DNA of 64,000 nt. Origin: SCTD01 sp963781675. GTDB taxonomy: Bacteria; Actinomycetota; Actinomycetes; Mycobacteriales; SCTD01. The stretch's first letter is position 1, and each line of letters starts with the position of its first letter. Shown one piece after another: positions 26,372-35,097 of the stretch. The position numbers and the translations under genes were made by a program. Below the pieces are notes generated by a model, which made no database searches, was not told the DNA's origin, and worked only from the letters and a program-made list of their open reading frames with translations. The stretch is from contig CAWAGF010000002.1 of assembly GCA_963781675.1 (NCBI GenBank), positions 62,001 through 126,000 on the forward strand, in the 5' to 3' direction.

Positions 26372-26541
26372 GCCACCTCCGGCCTCGGCACCGCCGAGGG
26401 CACCAGGCCTTCCGCGGGCCTCGGGCCGGCCCGCACCTAGGCTGGCAGGGCGCGGGCGACCTCTTCCGCCTCGCTCCGGCGCCGTGCTGCAGGCACCGCC
26501 CGCCGACCAGGCCCGACCCGCCGTCCGACGAGGAGACGTCC

Positions 26542-27459
26542 GTGCCGCAGGGCTCCGTCCGCTGGTTCGACCCCGAGCGGGGCTTCGGCTTCCTCGCGCC
26601 CGAGGACGGCGGCGACGACCTGTTCGTGCACGCCTCCGAGGTCGTCGGCGACAGCGCGCCCCGGCTGCTCCGCGAGGGACAGGCCGTCGAGTACGACGTC
26701 GGTGAGGGCGACCGCGGCCCGCAGGCCCGTCGCGTCCGCGTCACCGGCGAGGTGGCGGCCGGCGCCGCGCTGGGCCTGCTCGGGACGGTCAAGTGGTACG
26801 AGCCGGTGAAGGGCTACGGCTTCGTCACGCCGGACGGCGGCGGCGCCGAGGTCTTCCTGCACAGCTCGGCCATCGTCACCGGCGGCGTCGTCACGGCCGG
26901 CCAGCGGATCGCCTTCCTCGTCGGTGCGGGCGAGCGCGGACCGCAGGCGGAGCACGCCGTCCCGCTCGGCGCCGGTGCCGGTGCACCGGCCGCGGACGAC
27001 GGCGCCGACGGCACCGTCGCCTGGTACGACGAGGGCAAGGGCTTCGGGTTCGTCACCCCCGACGACGGCGGGCAGGACGTCTTCGTCCAGGTCCGCGCGC
27101 TGACCGACGGACTGACGTGGCTCGCGGCCGGCGACCGCGTGCTGTACGAGGTGGTGCAGGGCGACCGCGGTCCGCAGGCACGCGACGTTCAGCTGGTGCA
27201 GGCCGCTCCCGACAGCGCTCCCCCGCCCCCTTCCGCCGGGCCGGCGCGGGACGAGGCCCGTCCGGGTGAGGGCGTCGTCGCGCGCTACGACGCCGAGCGC
27301 GGCTTCGGCTTCATCACCCCGGACGCCGGCGGGGCCGACCTGTTCGTGCACACCTCCGTGCTCGTCGACGTGGAGGCGCTGCAGAAGGGCGACCGCGTCC
27401 GGTACGGCATCCGCCAGAGCGACCGCGGCCCGCAGGCCGACCGCGTCGAGCGCCGCTGA
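26542..27459 (+). CDS. Protein with four tandem cold-shock domains
   Basis: The 305-residue protein consists almost entirely of four cold-shock domains, at about 3-67, 80-142, 156-219 and 243-305. Each has the RNP1-like motif (RGFGFL, KGYGFV, KGFGFV, RGFGFI) and an RNP2-like motif (LFVH, VFLH, VFVQ, LFVH). Each ends with a G-[DE]-RGPQA or SDRGPQA segment. The linkers are short and rich in Ala and Pro. Bacterial cold-shock proteins are normally about 67 residues with one domain. This one should bind longer stretches of single-stranded RNA or DNA. Domain 3 has Gln in place of the RNP2 histidine. GTG 26542 is chosen because GAGGAGA lies just upstream and the first domain starts at once. Confidence 0.9.
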   Translation: MPQGSVRWFDPERGFGFLAPEDGGDDLFVHASEVVGDSAPRLLREGQAVEYDVGEGDRGPQARRVRVTGEVAAGAALGLLGTVKWYEPVKGYGFVTPDGGGAEVFLHSSAIVTGGVVTAGQRIAFLVGAGERGPQAEHAVPLGAGAGAPAADDGADGTVAWYDEGKGFGFVTPDDGGQDVFVQVRALTDGLTWLAAGDRVLYEVVQGDRGPQARDVQLVQAAPDSAPPPPSAGPARDEARPGEGVVARYDAERGFGFITPDAGGADLFVHTSVLVDVEALQKGDRVRYGIRQSDRGPQADRVERR

Positions 27460-27464
27460 GGCGC

Positions 27465-27908
27465 TCAGCCGCCCAGGCGCTGGGCGAGGGAGACGAGGAT
27501 GCCCTCCGGCCCGCGCACGCACGCCATCCGCCAGCTGTCCTCGTGCTCGCCGACGCCGCCGACCAGGCCGTAGCCGTCGCCGGCGAGGCGGGCGAGCAGC
27601 GCGTCCAGGTCGTCGACCTCGAAGGTGAGGCTGCGCAGCCCCAGCACCGTGGCCATCGCCTCGGAGGAGCCCGGCTCGGCGTCGGGACGGACGAAGACCG
27701 CCAGCTCGACGCCGGTGCCGCCGCCCGGCGGCCGCAGCACCAGGATCTCGGTGCGGGCCCCGGCGATGCCGACGACGGCGTCGAGGAACTCGCCCTCGAG
27801 GAAGGTCCGCCCCTCGACCTCCATGCCGAGGGCGACGAAGAAGGCCGCCGCCACGTCCAGGTCGGTCACGGTGATGCCCACGTGGTCGATCCGCCGCAGC
27901 TGCGTCAT
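27465..27908 (-). CDS. VOC-superfamily (glyoxalase-like) protein
   Basis: The 147-residue protein has two beta-alpha-beta-beta-beta units typical of vicinal-oxygen-chelate enzymes. The sequence RRIDHVGITVTDLDVAAAFF carries a potential His metal ligand, and LRSLTFEVDDLDALLARL begins the second unit. The end segment MACVRGPEGILVSLAQRLG carries a usual Glu ligand. The reaction is unknown; family members include glyoxalase I, dioxygenases and antibiotic-binding proteins. It is convergent with the cold-shock protein gene, 5 nt apart. Confidence 0.85.
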   Translation of the reverse strand: MTQLRRIDHVGITVTDLDVAAAFFVALGMEVEGRTFLEGEFLDAVVGIAGARTEILVLRPPGGGTGVELAVFVRPDAEPGSSEAMATVLGLRSLTFEVDDLDALLARLAGDGYGLVGGVGEHEDSWRMACVRGPEGILVSLAQRLGG

Positions 27909-28108
27909 GCGCCGCATCCTGCAGCACGCCCGGTCAGCGGAGCTGCACCCTCCCGGCCCGTACGGCGAGCCGGTTGCCCCCTCGCGCCGCCGCTCCGCGG
28001 CGTGACGGTTTGGCGTCCCGCGGCGCTGCCGCGAGGATGGAGGCCGTCCCGGGCGACGGCCGCGGACAGCGGACCGCCACCGCGACGCCCTGGAGGGACC
28101 AGCCGCAC

Positions 28109-29830
28109 GTGAGCGCACGAGACAGCCACTCCGCCCTGAGCGCCGACGCCCGGGCCCGCGCCCTCACGCAGATGGAGGCCGTGCAGCTCGACGTGCTCGT
28201 CATCGGCGGCGGCGTCGTCGGTGCAGGGGCTGCCCTCGACGCCGCGACCCGCGGGCTGGGCGTCGCGCTGGTCGAGGCGCGGGACTGGGCGAGCGGCACG
28301 TCGAGCCGGTCCAGCAAGCTCGTGCACGGCGGCCTGCGCTACCTCGAGATGCTCGACTTCCGGCTGGTGGCCGAGGCGCTGCGCGAGCGCTCGCTGCTGC
28401 TGAACCGGCTGGCCCCGCACCTCGTGCGCCCGGTGGCGTTCCTCTACCCGCTGACCGGGCGCGCCTGGGAGCGTCCGTACGTCGGCGCCGGCATCGCGCT
28501 GTACGACGCGCTCGCTCGCACCCTCGGCACCGGGCGGCCGCTGCCGCGGCACCGGCACCTGACGCGCCGCGGCGTCCGCCGGGTCGCGCCAGCTCTCGCG
28601 TCCGGGCGCGTCGTCGGCGCCGTGCAGTACTGGGACGCGCAGGTCGACGACGCCCGTCACACGATGACGATCGTGCGGACGGCGGCGCGGTACGGCGCGC
28701 TGTGCGCCAGCCGCACCCGCGTCGTGTCGCTGCTGCGCGAGGGCGAGCGCGTGACCGGCGCCGTCGTCCGCGACCTCGAGAGCGGGCGGCTGCTCGAGGT
28801 GCGGGCACGTCAGGTCGTCAACGCCACCGGCGTCTGGACCGACGACACGCAGGCCCTCGCGCGCACGCGCGGGCAGTTCCACGTACGGGCGTCCAAGGGC
28901 GTGCACCTGCTCGTCCCGCGCGACCGGATCGCCTCCGAGACAGGGATGATCCTCCGCACCAGCACCAGCGTGCTGTTCGTCATCCCGTGGGGCCGGCACT
29001 GGATCCTCGGCACGACCGACACCGACTGGTCGCTCGACAAGAGCCACCCCGCGGTCAGCGCCCGCGACGTCGCCTACCTGCTCGAGCAGGTGAACCGCGC
29101 GCTCGTCTCGCCGCTGCTCCCGGAGGACGTGGTCGGCGTCTACGCCGGGCTGCGACCGCTCCTGGCGGGCGAGTCGGAGCAGACCAGCAAGCTGTCGCGC
29201 GAGCACCTGGTCGGCCACCCCGTGCCCGGCCTGGTGGTGGTCGCCGGCGGCAAGTACACGACGTACCGCGTGATGGCGAAGGACGCCGTGGACGAGGCGG
29301 TGCGCGCCCTGGACGGCCTGCAGCCGCCGTGCGTCACCGAGCACGTCCCGCTCGTCGGTGCCGACGGATGGCCGGCGCTGTGGAACCGCCGTCGCGTGCT
29401 CGCCGCGGAGAGCGGCCTGCACGTCGCGCGCATCGAGCACCTGCTCCAGCGGTACGGCTCGCTGACCTCCGAGGTGCTCGACCTGGTGGCCGCCGACGCC
29501 TCGCTCGGGCAGCCGCTGCCGAGCTCGGACGACTACCTGCGCGCCGAGGTCGTCTACGCCGTGCAGGCCGAGGGCGCCCTGCACCTCGACGACGTGCTGG
29601 CCCGCCGTACCCGCATCTCCATCGAGTCGTGGGACCGCGGCGTGGAGGCCGCGCCCGTCGTCGCGCAGCTGATGGGCGACGTGCTCGGCTGGAGCGCCGA
29701 GCAGCGCGAGCGCGAGGTGGAGCACTACCTGGCGCGGGTGGCGGCGGAGCGCGACGCGCAGGCGCAGCCGGACGACCTCACCGCGGACGCCGCGCGGCTG
29801 GGCGCTCCGGACATCGTGCCGCTGGCCTGA
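28109..29830 (+). CDS. glpD: Glycerol-3-phosphate dehydrogenase (FAD-dependent)
   Basis: The 573-residue flavoenzyme oxidises glycerol-3-phosphate to dihydroxyacetone phosphate at the membrane and feeds electrons to quinone. The FAD fold reads DVLVIGGGVVGAGAALDAAT, then TSSRSSKLVHGGLRYLE, the GlpD signature. The internal segments ASKGVHLLVPRDR, IPWGRHWILGTTDT and VVAGGKYTTYRVMAKDAVD are also diagnostic, and a helical C-terminal domain follows. GTG 28109 is preceded by GGAGGG. The open frame extends 135 nt further upstream but without family similarity. No glpK or glpF is near. Confidence 0.95.
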   Translation: MSARDSHSALSADARARALTQMEAVQLDVLVIGGGVVGAGAALDAATRGLGVALVEARDWASGTSSRSSKLVHGGLRYLEMLDFRLVAEALRERSLLLNRLAPHLVRPVAFLYPLTGRAWERPYVGAGIALYDALARTLGTGRPLPRHRHLTRRGVRRVAPALASGRVVGAVQYWDAQVDDARHTMTIVRTAARYGALCASRTRVVSLLREGERVTGAVVRDLESGRLLEVRARQVVNATGVWTDDTQALARTRGQFHVRASKGVHLLVPRDRIASETGMILRTSTSVLFVIPWGRHWILGTTDTDWSLDKSHPAVSARDVAYLLEQVNRALVSPLLPEDVVGVYAGLRPLLAGESEQTSKLSREHLVGHPVPGLVVVAGGKYTTYRVMAKDAVDEAVRALDGLQPPCVTEHVPLVGADGWPALWNRRRVLAAESGLHVARIEHLLQRYGSLTSEVLDLVAADASLGQPLPSSDDYLRAEVVYAVQAEGALHLDDVLARRTRISIESWDRGVEAAPVVAQLMGDVLGWSAEQREREVEHYLARVAAERDAQAQPDDLTADAARLGAPDIVPLA

Positions 29831-29842
29831 GGCGGCTGCCCG

Positions 29843-30751
29843 CTAGCGCGCGACGGTCCGGATCCCCCAGCGGCCCTGCCAGGACCGACCAGGCTCCAGC
29901 ACGACCAGGTCCGTGCCGGAGCGCAGCGCGTCCGGCGGGCACGTCATGGGCTCGACGGCCAGGCTGCGCCGGCGCTGCTCCTGCGGGAGCGTCTCGCCCG
30001 TGTAGACCTGGAACCACCGGAAGCCCTCGTCCGCCCACACCTCGGTGCTGCCGAACCGCACGACCGCCAGGCCGTCGCCGTCGCGCTCGAGCCCGCCGAA
30101 GCAGGTGTCCAGCACGGCGGCGCCGATCGGGCGCGGCGAGCGGAAGTCGTGCTCGGTGCCGTGCACGTCCTGCTGCCCCGTCGGCAGCCCGCGGGCGTCG
30201 GTGAGCAGCCGCAGGGACGCCGGCACGTGCAGCTCCTCGCCGTCGACCAGTGCAGTCCGCGGTGCGAGGTACGGGTGCGCGCCGTAGCCGAGCGGCACCG
30301 GCTGCGGCGCGCGCGACGTGACGACGACCTGCGCCTCGAGCGCCTGCTCCGACAGCTCCCAGGTGCAGGCGACCTCGAGCCGGCCCGGCCACCCCGGCTG
30401 GGGTGGGACGACCGTGCGCAGCTGCGCGGTGCGGTCCGTCGCCTGCACGACCTCCCACGTGCTCCAGCGCGCCAGGCCGTGGTTGGCGTTGCGGGCGGCA
30501 GGCTCGTTCAGGGGCAGCTGCAGCGACCGGTCCTGCCAGGTCCACCGGCCGTCGCCGACCCGGTTCGGCCAGGGCACCAGGTGCTGCCCCCTGCCGCCGG
30601 ACGCGACCTCGTCCTCGGCGTAGCCGGCGACCACCTCACGACCGTCCAGGCGCAGCGCGCGCAGCCCGCCGCCGACCTCCACGACCACGGCGCGCGCCTC
30701 GCCGGCGACCAGCTCCAGCTGACGTCCGGAGGGCGGTGGTACGGCGCTCAT
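29843..30751 (-). CDS. Aldose 1-epimerase family protein
   Basis: The 302-residue protein has the beta-sandwich galactose-mutarotase pattern. QHLVPWPNRVGDGRW is followed by NANHGLARW with the catalytic His, PLGYGAHPYL with a second conserved His, and the C-terminal WFQVYTGETLPQE with the probable catalytic Glu. It should interconvert anomers of hexoses, although some homologues act on hexose-6-phosphates. It is convergent with glpD, 12 nt between stops. Confidence 0.9.
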   Translation of the reverse strand: MSAVPPPSGRQLELVAGEARAVVVEVGGGLRALRLDGREVVAGYAEDEVASGGRGQHLVPWPNRVGDGRWTWQDRSLQLPLNEPAARNANHGLARWSTWEVVQATDRTAQLRTVVPPQPGWPGRLEVACTWELSEQALEAQVVVTSRAPQPVPLGYGAHPYLAPRTALVDGEELHVPASLRLLTDARGLPTGQQDVHGTEHDFRSPRPIGAAVLDTCFGGLERDGDGLAVVRFGSTEVWADEGFRWFQVYTGETLPQEQRRRSLAVEPMTCPPDALRSGTDLVVLEPGRSWQGRWGIRTVAR

Positions 30752-30823
30752 GAGGACCACCGTGCCACGTCGCCCGCGACCCTTCCCCGGTCCAGGGACC
30801 GCGAGGTGCACGAGCACCGCGTG

Positions 30824-31867
30824 TCAGAGCGCGCTGATCAGCCCGGTCTCCCGCAGCACCGCCGCGGCGGCCTGCACGAGCGGGAGCGCGAGCAGAGCGC
30901 CGGACCCCTCGCCCAGCCGCAGGTCCAGCTCCAGCAGCGGCAGCAGCCCGAGGTGCGCCAGCGCGAGGCCGGAGGCCGGCTCCGCCGAGCGGTGCGCCGC
31001 CACGAGGTACCCGGCCGCGGCCGGCGCCATCCGGACAGCGCACAGGGCCGCCGCCGCCGCGGACACCCCGTCCAGCACGACGGGCACCCGCGCCGCCGCC
31101 GCGCGCAGCAGCGCGCCGACCAGTGCCGCGTGCTCGAGACCGCCGAGCGCTGCCAGGACGTCGAGCCCGTCCGTGCGGCCGGCGGTCCGGGCCAGCCCCG
31201 CGGTGACCGCCGCCAGCTTGCGCTCCAGGACGGCGTCGTCGGCGCCGGCACCGCGGCCCGTGACCGCCCCGGCCGCGCAGCCGGCGAGCCGCCCCACCAG
31301 GCAGGCCGCGGCGGTGGTGTTCGCGATGCCGACCTCGCCGAGCAGCAGCACGTCCGCGCCGTCGGCGAGCAGCTCCTCGGCGACGGCCGCTCCGGCGAGC
31401 ACCGCCTCGGCAGCCTCGCCTGCTGTCATGGCGTCCTGCAGCGTGAGGTCGGCCGTTCCGTCGGCCACGCGCCGCACCCGTACCAGGTCCGACGTCGGCA
31501 GCGGAGTCCGCAGCCCGACGTCGAGCACCAGCAGCCGCACGCCCGCCTGGCGCGCCAGCACGGCAGCGACACCGGTGCCGCCCGCGCAGCCGGCGGCCAC
31601 CGCGGCGCTGAGCTCCTGCGGCCAGGCGGAGACGCCCTGCGCGTGCACGCCGTGGTCCGCCGCGGCCACCAGCAGCGCCGGTCGGGACGGCACGGGCGGT
31701 GGGCAGGCGCCGGCGACGGCGGCGAGCTGCGCCGACAGCGCCTCCAGCCGACCGAGGCTGCCCGGGGGCTTGGCCAGCTTGTCCTGCCGTCGCAGCGCCT
31801 CGGCGTGCGCGCGCGCGGACACGGGGAGCACAGCAGCCACGAGGAGGTCGACGTCCGTGCGGCTCAT
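30824..31867 (-). CDS. cobT: Nicotinate-nucleotide--dimethylbenzimidazole phosphoribosyltransferase
   Basis: The 347-residue enzyme makes alpha-ribazole phosphate for the lower ligand of cobalamin. Diagnostic stretches are RRQDKLAKPPGSLGRLE near the N-terminus, AAADHGVHAQGVSAWP, LLLGEVGIANTTAAACL and the C-terminal RLGEGSGALLALPL containing the catalytic Glu. It lies directly downstream of cobS on the same strand, with a gap of about 76 nt. No cobU or cobC is in the window. No B12-riboswitch-like structure is visible upstream. Confidence 0.95.
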   Translation of the reverse strand: MSRTDVDLLVAAVLPVSARAHAEALRRQDKLAKPPGSLGRLEALSAQLAAVAGACPPPVPSRPALLVAAADHGVHAQGVSAWPQELSAAVAAGCAGGTGVAAVLARQAGVRLLVLDVGLRTPLPTSDLVRVRRVADGTADLTLQDAMTAGEAAEAVLAGAAVAEELLADGADVLLLGEVGIANTTAAACLVGRLAGCAAGAVTGRGAGADDAVLERKLAAVTAGLARTAGRTDGLDVLAALGGLEHAALVGALLRAAAARVPVVLDGVSAAAAALCAVRMAPAAAGYLVAAHRSAEPASGLALAHLGLLPLLELDLRLGEGSGALLALPLVQAAAAVLRETGLISAL

Positions 31868-31943
31868 CGGCGTCCGCCGGGACGCTCAGGTGCGGTGGGC
31901 GCTGCTCGACGGGAGTCGTGCGCGGGCACGGACCCGGCCGGCG

Positions 31944-32672
31944 TCATGCGCCGGTCCGGTGCACGGCCACGACAGCCGCCATGGCGGCCAGGTGCGCCAG
32001 CTGGTTCGCCGCACCGAGCAGGTCACCGGTCAGGCCGCCGAGCTTGCGGTGCGCCAGCCGCGCGACCACCAGCACCGCAGCGACCGCGCAGGCCAGCGGG
32101 AGCCACAGCGACGCGCCGACCGCCCAGCCGGCGGCGGCGACGGCCTGCAGGCCGACCGCGATCCAGGTGGTGGGCCCGCTGACGCCGATGACCTTCGCGC
32201 CGAGGCCCTGGTCAGCGACCGGCGGCAGCAGGCCGGCCAGCAGGACGCCGCCGGCCCGGCCGAGGACGTGCCCGGTGACGACCGCGCCGGCGAAGGCGTC
32301 GAGCGGCAGCGGGGCGAGCAGCGCGACGCGCAGGAGCAGCGAGAGCACCAGCGCGGCGGAGCCGTACGTCCCGATCCTGCTGTCGCGCATGATCTCGACG
32401 CGCCGCTCGGGGGTGTGCCCGCCCCACAGGCCGTCGGCGCTGTCGGCGAGGCCGTCCTCGTGGAACGCGCCGGTGATGACGACCATCACGGCGACGGCGG
32501 CGACGGTCGCGGCGCCCCGGCCGACCGGTGCGGCCAGGGCGTACCGGGTGAGGACGCCCGACAGCGCGACGACCAGCCCGACGGCAGGGAACCAGGCGCA
32601 GGAACGCCGCAGGTCCGCGTCGGTGACCGACGACAGCCGTACCGGGATGCGGGTCAGCAGCTGCAGGGCCAC
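31944..32672 (-). CDS. cobS: Adenosylcobinamide-GDP ribazoletransferase (cobalamin synthase)
   Basis: The 242-residue integral membrane protein joins adenosylcobinamide-GDP and alpha-ribazole in the last steps of cobalamin assembly. It begins VALQLLTRIPVRL, the family start motif. The conserved loop follows as GAFHEDGLADSADGLWGG with its acidic metal-binding residues, and later helices include RIGTYGSAALVLSLLLRVAL. Start is GTG 32672. It lies upstream of cobT and probably in one transcript with it. Confidence 0.94.
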   Translation of the reverse strand: MALQLLTRIPVRLSSVTDADLRRSCAWFPAVGLVVALSGVLTRYALAAPVGRGAATVAAVAVMVVITGAFHEDGLADSADGLWGGHTPERRVEIMRDSRIGTYGSAALVLSLLLRVALLAPLPLDAFAGAVVTGHVLGRAGGVLLAGLLPPVADQGLGAKVIGVSGPTTWIAVGLQAVAAAGWAVGASLWLPLACAVAAVLVVARLAHRKLGGLTGDLLGAANQLAHLAAMAAVVAVHRTGA

Positions 32673-32755
32673 CGCGGCGGCGTGCAGTGCTGATCGCGCC
32701 CGCGTGTCCGTGCTGCCCCCTCGTCCGCGGGACCCGGCCGGACCCGGCGCGGAGT

Positions 32756-33109
32756 CTAGGGCGCGTCGAAGAAGCCGGTCAGGCGCGTGATCCGCCCCTG
32801 CTCGTCGAGCTGCACGACGTCGAAGCCGGTCAGCACCTGCGTGCCCGCGGCGTCGGTGATGGCCCAGGGGAAGTGCGCGCTGTCGTGGTGCCGCACCGCC
32901 TCCCCCGTGACCTCCACGCGCCCGCCGGGCATCGACTCCTGGAAGCCGCCGATGTGCGCGGACAGCGCCGCGCGGCCGACGACGTGGTCGAGCGGGTCGC
33001 AGTAGACGGCGTCCTCGGCCCAGGCGCGCTCGAGCAGGGCGAGCCGCTGGTCAGGGTCGGGCTCGAGCCACGCCTGGCCGTAGGCGCCGATGCCGTCGAC
33101 GTCGTTCAC
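32756..33109 (-). CDS. SnoaL/NTF2-like domain protein
   Basis: The 117-residue protein fits the NTF2-like cone fold (AYGQAWLEPDPDQRLALLERA; AVYCDPLDHVVGRAALSAHI; PWAITDAAGTQVLTGFDVVQ; GRITRLTGFFDAP). Members are ketosteroid-isomerase-like, hydrolase-like or binding proteins, and the ligand here is unknown. AGGAGG lies 4 nt before the GTG start, and the start overlaps the stop of the upstream gene. Both belong to one operon divergent from the TetR gene, and are probably its targets. Confidence 0.85.
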   Translation of the reverse strand: MNDVDGIGAYGQAWLEPDPDQRLALLERAWAEDAVYCDPLDHVVGRAALSAHIGGFQESMPGGRVEVTGEAVRHHDSAHFPWAITDAAGTQVLTGFDVVQLDEQGRITRLTGFFDAP

Positions 33110-33681
33110 GCTGCCTCCTGCGGGACGAAGGGGGTGCCGGTCAGGCCGGCGAGGGGGTCGACGCCGCGCAGGGTGCCCCGGCTGCCGGTGACGGCGCAGC
33201 GCAGGAAGCCGCCCTGCGCGACGAGGCCGTGCTCCTCCTGCCGGTGGACGGTCGCCGCGTGCTCCGGCCGGTGGTAGGCCCAGGTGACCGCGTCGCGCAG
33301 GGTCCGCCACGCGGAGAAGGTCAGCACCGCGCCGTCCTCCGGCGCCTGGACGAGCGCCGCGCGGTTGCCGTCCGCGGACTCGATCTGCCGGCCGAGGGTG
33401 ACGAAGCGCTCGAAGAACTCGCCGGTGCGCTCGGCGTCCGGCCCGAGGCCGGCCAGCGTGACGACGGCCGCGGCGCCGGTGACCTTCCCCCGCTCGGGCA
33501 GCACGGCGAACGGCTGCCGGCCGCCGCTGAGGACGGCGTCCCCGCGGAAGGAGGCCGGCGCCAGCACGACGTGCCACGCCGTCGAGCCGCCCCAGGCCAC
33601 GGGCCAGTCCTGCACCTGCTCGGACGGGTCGTCGTCCCACACCGCGAGCACCGACCACCAGCGGCCGTCGAAGGACGGCAT
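33106..33681 (-). CDS. Uncharacterised protein, weakly like spheroidene monooxygenase
   Basis: The 191-residue protein begins MPSFDGRWWSVLAVWDDD and contains LTFSAWRTLRDAVTWAYHRP. That recalls the W-S...FAY...H segment of CrtA-like (spheroidene monooxygenase) and DUF3291-like proteins. The resemblance is from memory of patterns and is weak. Its stop overlaps the next gene's GTG, so the two are coupled. It faces the TetR gene across paired operators. The frame between 33681 and 33796 is open in another register but has no support. Confidence 0.6.
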   Translation of the reverse strand: MPSFDGRWWSVLAVWDDDPSEQVQDWPVAWGGSTAWHVVLAPASFRGDAVLSGGRQPFAVLPERGKVTGAAAVVTLAGLGPDAERTGEFFERFVTLGRQIESADGNRAALVQAPEDGAVLTFSAWRTLRDAVTWAYHRPEHAATVHRQEEHGLVAQGGFLRCAVTGSRGTLRGVDPLAGLTGTPFVPQEAA

Positions 33682-33811
33682 GCCGGCGCGACCTGCCCCG
33701 GCCTGGCCCGCCTGCAGCGAAGGACGGGCCGTCCGGCAGCCAGGGGCAGGCAGCCGACGGCTCGCTCAGCTCGAGCGCGCTCCAGGTGACGTGCACGGGT
33801 CCTCCTCCACG

Positions 33812-33857
33812 ATGTGAACGTCGTCAACATGCCATGCGATGTGAACGCCGTCAACAT
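33812..33857. promoter_or_regulatory. Two tandem TetR-type operators
   Basis: ATGTGAACGTCGTCAACAT (33812-33830) and ATGTGAACGCCGTCAACAT (33839-33857) are near-palindromes differing at one base and spaced 27 bp apart. They lie just upstream of the TetR start and between the divergent transcription units. They are presumably bound by that TetR. Confidence 0.7.
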
Positions 33858-33876
33858 CTCGTGGCAGGATCAGCCC

Positions 33877-34467
33877 GTGAGCGAGCGCGGCTACCACCAC
33901 GGCGACCTGCGGGCCGCGCTCGTGGCCGCCGGCGTCGACGCGGCCCGCACCGGCGGGGAGCAGGCCGTCGGGCTCAACCGGCTGGCCACCGCCGTCGGCG
34001 TGAGCGCGTCGGCCGCCTACCGCCACTTCCCGGGCGGGCTCGACGACCTGCTCGTCGCCGTGGGCGACGTCGCCCGGCAGGGGCTGGCCGACCGGATCGT
34101 CCTGCGCATGTCCGAGGTGACCCGCTCCCGCGATCCGCGCACCCTGGCGCTGCGCCGGTTCCGGGCGTCCGGCGAGGCGTACGTGGAGTACGTGCTGGAG
34201 CAGCCGGGCCTGTTCCAGGTCGCCTGCCGCCACGACCACGGCCGCTCCGCCGCGAACCCGTACGGCCTGCTGGAGGGCTGCATCGACGAGCTCGTGCGGA
34301 CGGGGGCGCTCCCGGCGGCCCGGCGCCCGGACGCCGCGCCCGCAGCGTGGGCGACGGTGCACGGGCTGGCGGTGCTGATGACGGACGGGCCGCTGCGCCG
34401 GCTCGACCCGGCCCAGCGCAGCCGGCTCGTCGCGCGGACGCTCACGATGGTGGCCGAGGGCCTCTGA
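33877..34467 (+). CDS. TetR-family transcriptional regulator
   Basis: The 196-residue protein has an N-terminal helix-turn-helix (YHHGDLRAALVAAGVDAART; VGLNRLATAVGVSASAAYRHF). A ligand-binding domain of the TetR_C type follows (RASGEAYVEYVLEQPGLFQV; AAWATVHGLAVLMTDGPL). GTG 33877 is preferred over the upstream ATG at 33814, because the domain begins here and the upstream start would place the operators inside the coding region. Position and paired operators point to control of itself and of the divergent two-gene operon. Confidence 0.9.
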   Translation: MSERGYHHGDLRAALVAAGVDAARTGGEQAVGLNRLATAVGVSASAAYRHFPGGLDDLLVAVGDVARQGLADRIVLRMSEVTRSRDPRTLALRRFRASGEAYVEYVLEQPGLFQVACRHDHGRSAANPYGLLEGCIDELVRTGALPAARRPDAAPAAWATVHGLAVLMTDGPLRRLDPAQRSRLVARTLTMVAEGL

Positions 34468-34485
34468 GCCTGCGGACGCGGAGCA

Positions 34486-34518
34486 GCCGCAGCACCGCCG
34501 AGGGGACGGTGCTGCGGC
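34486..34518 (+). terminator. Strong hairpin terminator after the TetR gene
   Basis: GCCGCAGCACCG (34486-34497) pairs perfectly with CGGTGCTGCGGC (34507-34518) around a 9-nt loop, 18 nt after the TetR stop. It isolates the WXG toxin operon downstream. Confidence 0.7.
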
Positions 34519-34809
34519 CGTCGCTGCTCAGGACGCCGGCGGGCCGCCCCGGTCATCCCTCCAGGACGTGGCCTTCCGGCCACCCGAGGTCCACCTCGAC
34601 CGTCACGAACGGCTGCCCGGCCACCCAGCCGACCCCGCCGGGGCCGGTGCCCGTGCTGTCCCGGCCCCCCTGGGTTCGACGACAGGCAGGCGGCGACCTT
34701 CCACGGGGCGACCATGCGCGCGGGCCGGACGCCAGGGCACCTGCCTCACCTGTGGACAACGCGGTGCACTCCTGCTCCCGAGCGGGAGACTCCTCGCAGG
34801 AGGTCCAGG
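34519..34809. other. Intergenic leader of the WXG toxin operon
   Basis: There is no convincing gene in this stretch. It ends with a small hairpin (CTCCCGAGCGGGAG) and a strong ribosome-binding site AGGAGG 8 nt before the ATG at 34810. The promoter cannot be placed with confidence. Confidence 0.5.
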
Positions 34810-35097
34810 ATGTCCGCGTTCGAGGTGAGCACCGCGCTGCTGCGCCGCACCGCCGCGCAGCTGCGCACCGCGGTCGACGTCGCGCGCCACGTGCACGACG
34901 GAGGCCGGCAGTCCCGCGCGCTCGCCGCGGCGGCCGGCGACGACGCGGCGGAGGAGGCGGTCGACCGCTTCCTCGACCGCTGGTCGTACGGCATGGGCCT
35001 GGTGGCCGAGGACGCCGGCAAGCTGGTGGAGATGCTCGGCCAGGCCGCGGACGCCTACGACGCCGTCGACCGTGGCATCGCGGAGGCCTGCTCGTGA
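34810..35097 (+). CDS. WXG100-like small helical protein
   Basis: The 95-residue protein is predicted as two helices separated by a central turn, the size and shape of ESX/WXG100 partners. STALLRRTAAQLRTAVDVARHV forms the first helix. A DRWSYGMG turn replaces the strict WxG, and LVEMLGQAADAYDAVDRGIAEA forms the second helix. Its stop overlaps the toxin gene's GTG (GTGA). Partner proteins of this kind bind the N-terminal domain of the neighbouring toxin for type VII secretion. AGGAGG fixes the start. Confidence 0.7.
   Translation: MSAFEVSTALLRRTAAQLRTAVDVARHVHDGGRQSRALAAAAGDDAAEEAVDRFLDRWSYGMGLVAEDAGKLVEMLGQAADAYDAVDRGIAEACS

Noticed and set aside
32673..32760. Cobalamin riboswitch before cobS-cobT
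   Set aside because: The upstream gap is under 90 nt and shows none of the B12-box elements.
33682..33796. N-terminal extension of the unknown gene at 33106-33681 (frame starting VHVTWSALELSEPS)
   Set aside because: It lies in a different register from the gene and no shift is needed to explain the protein from ATG 33681.
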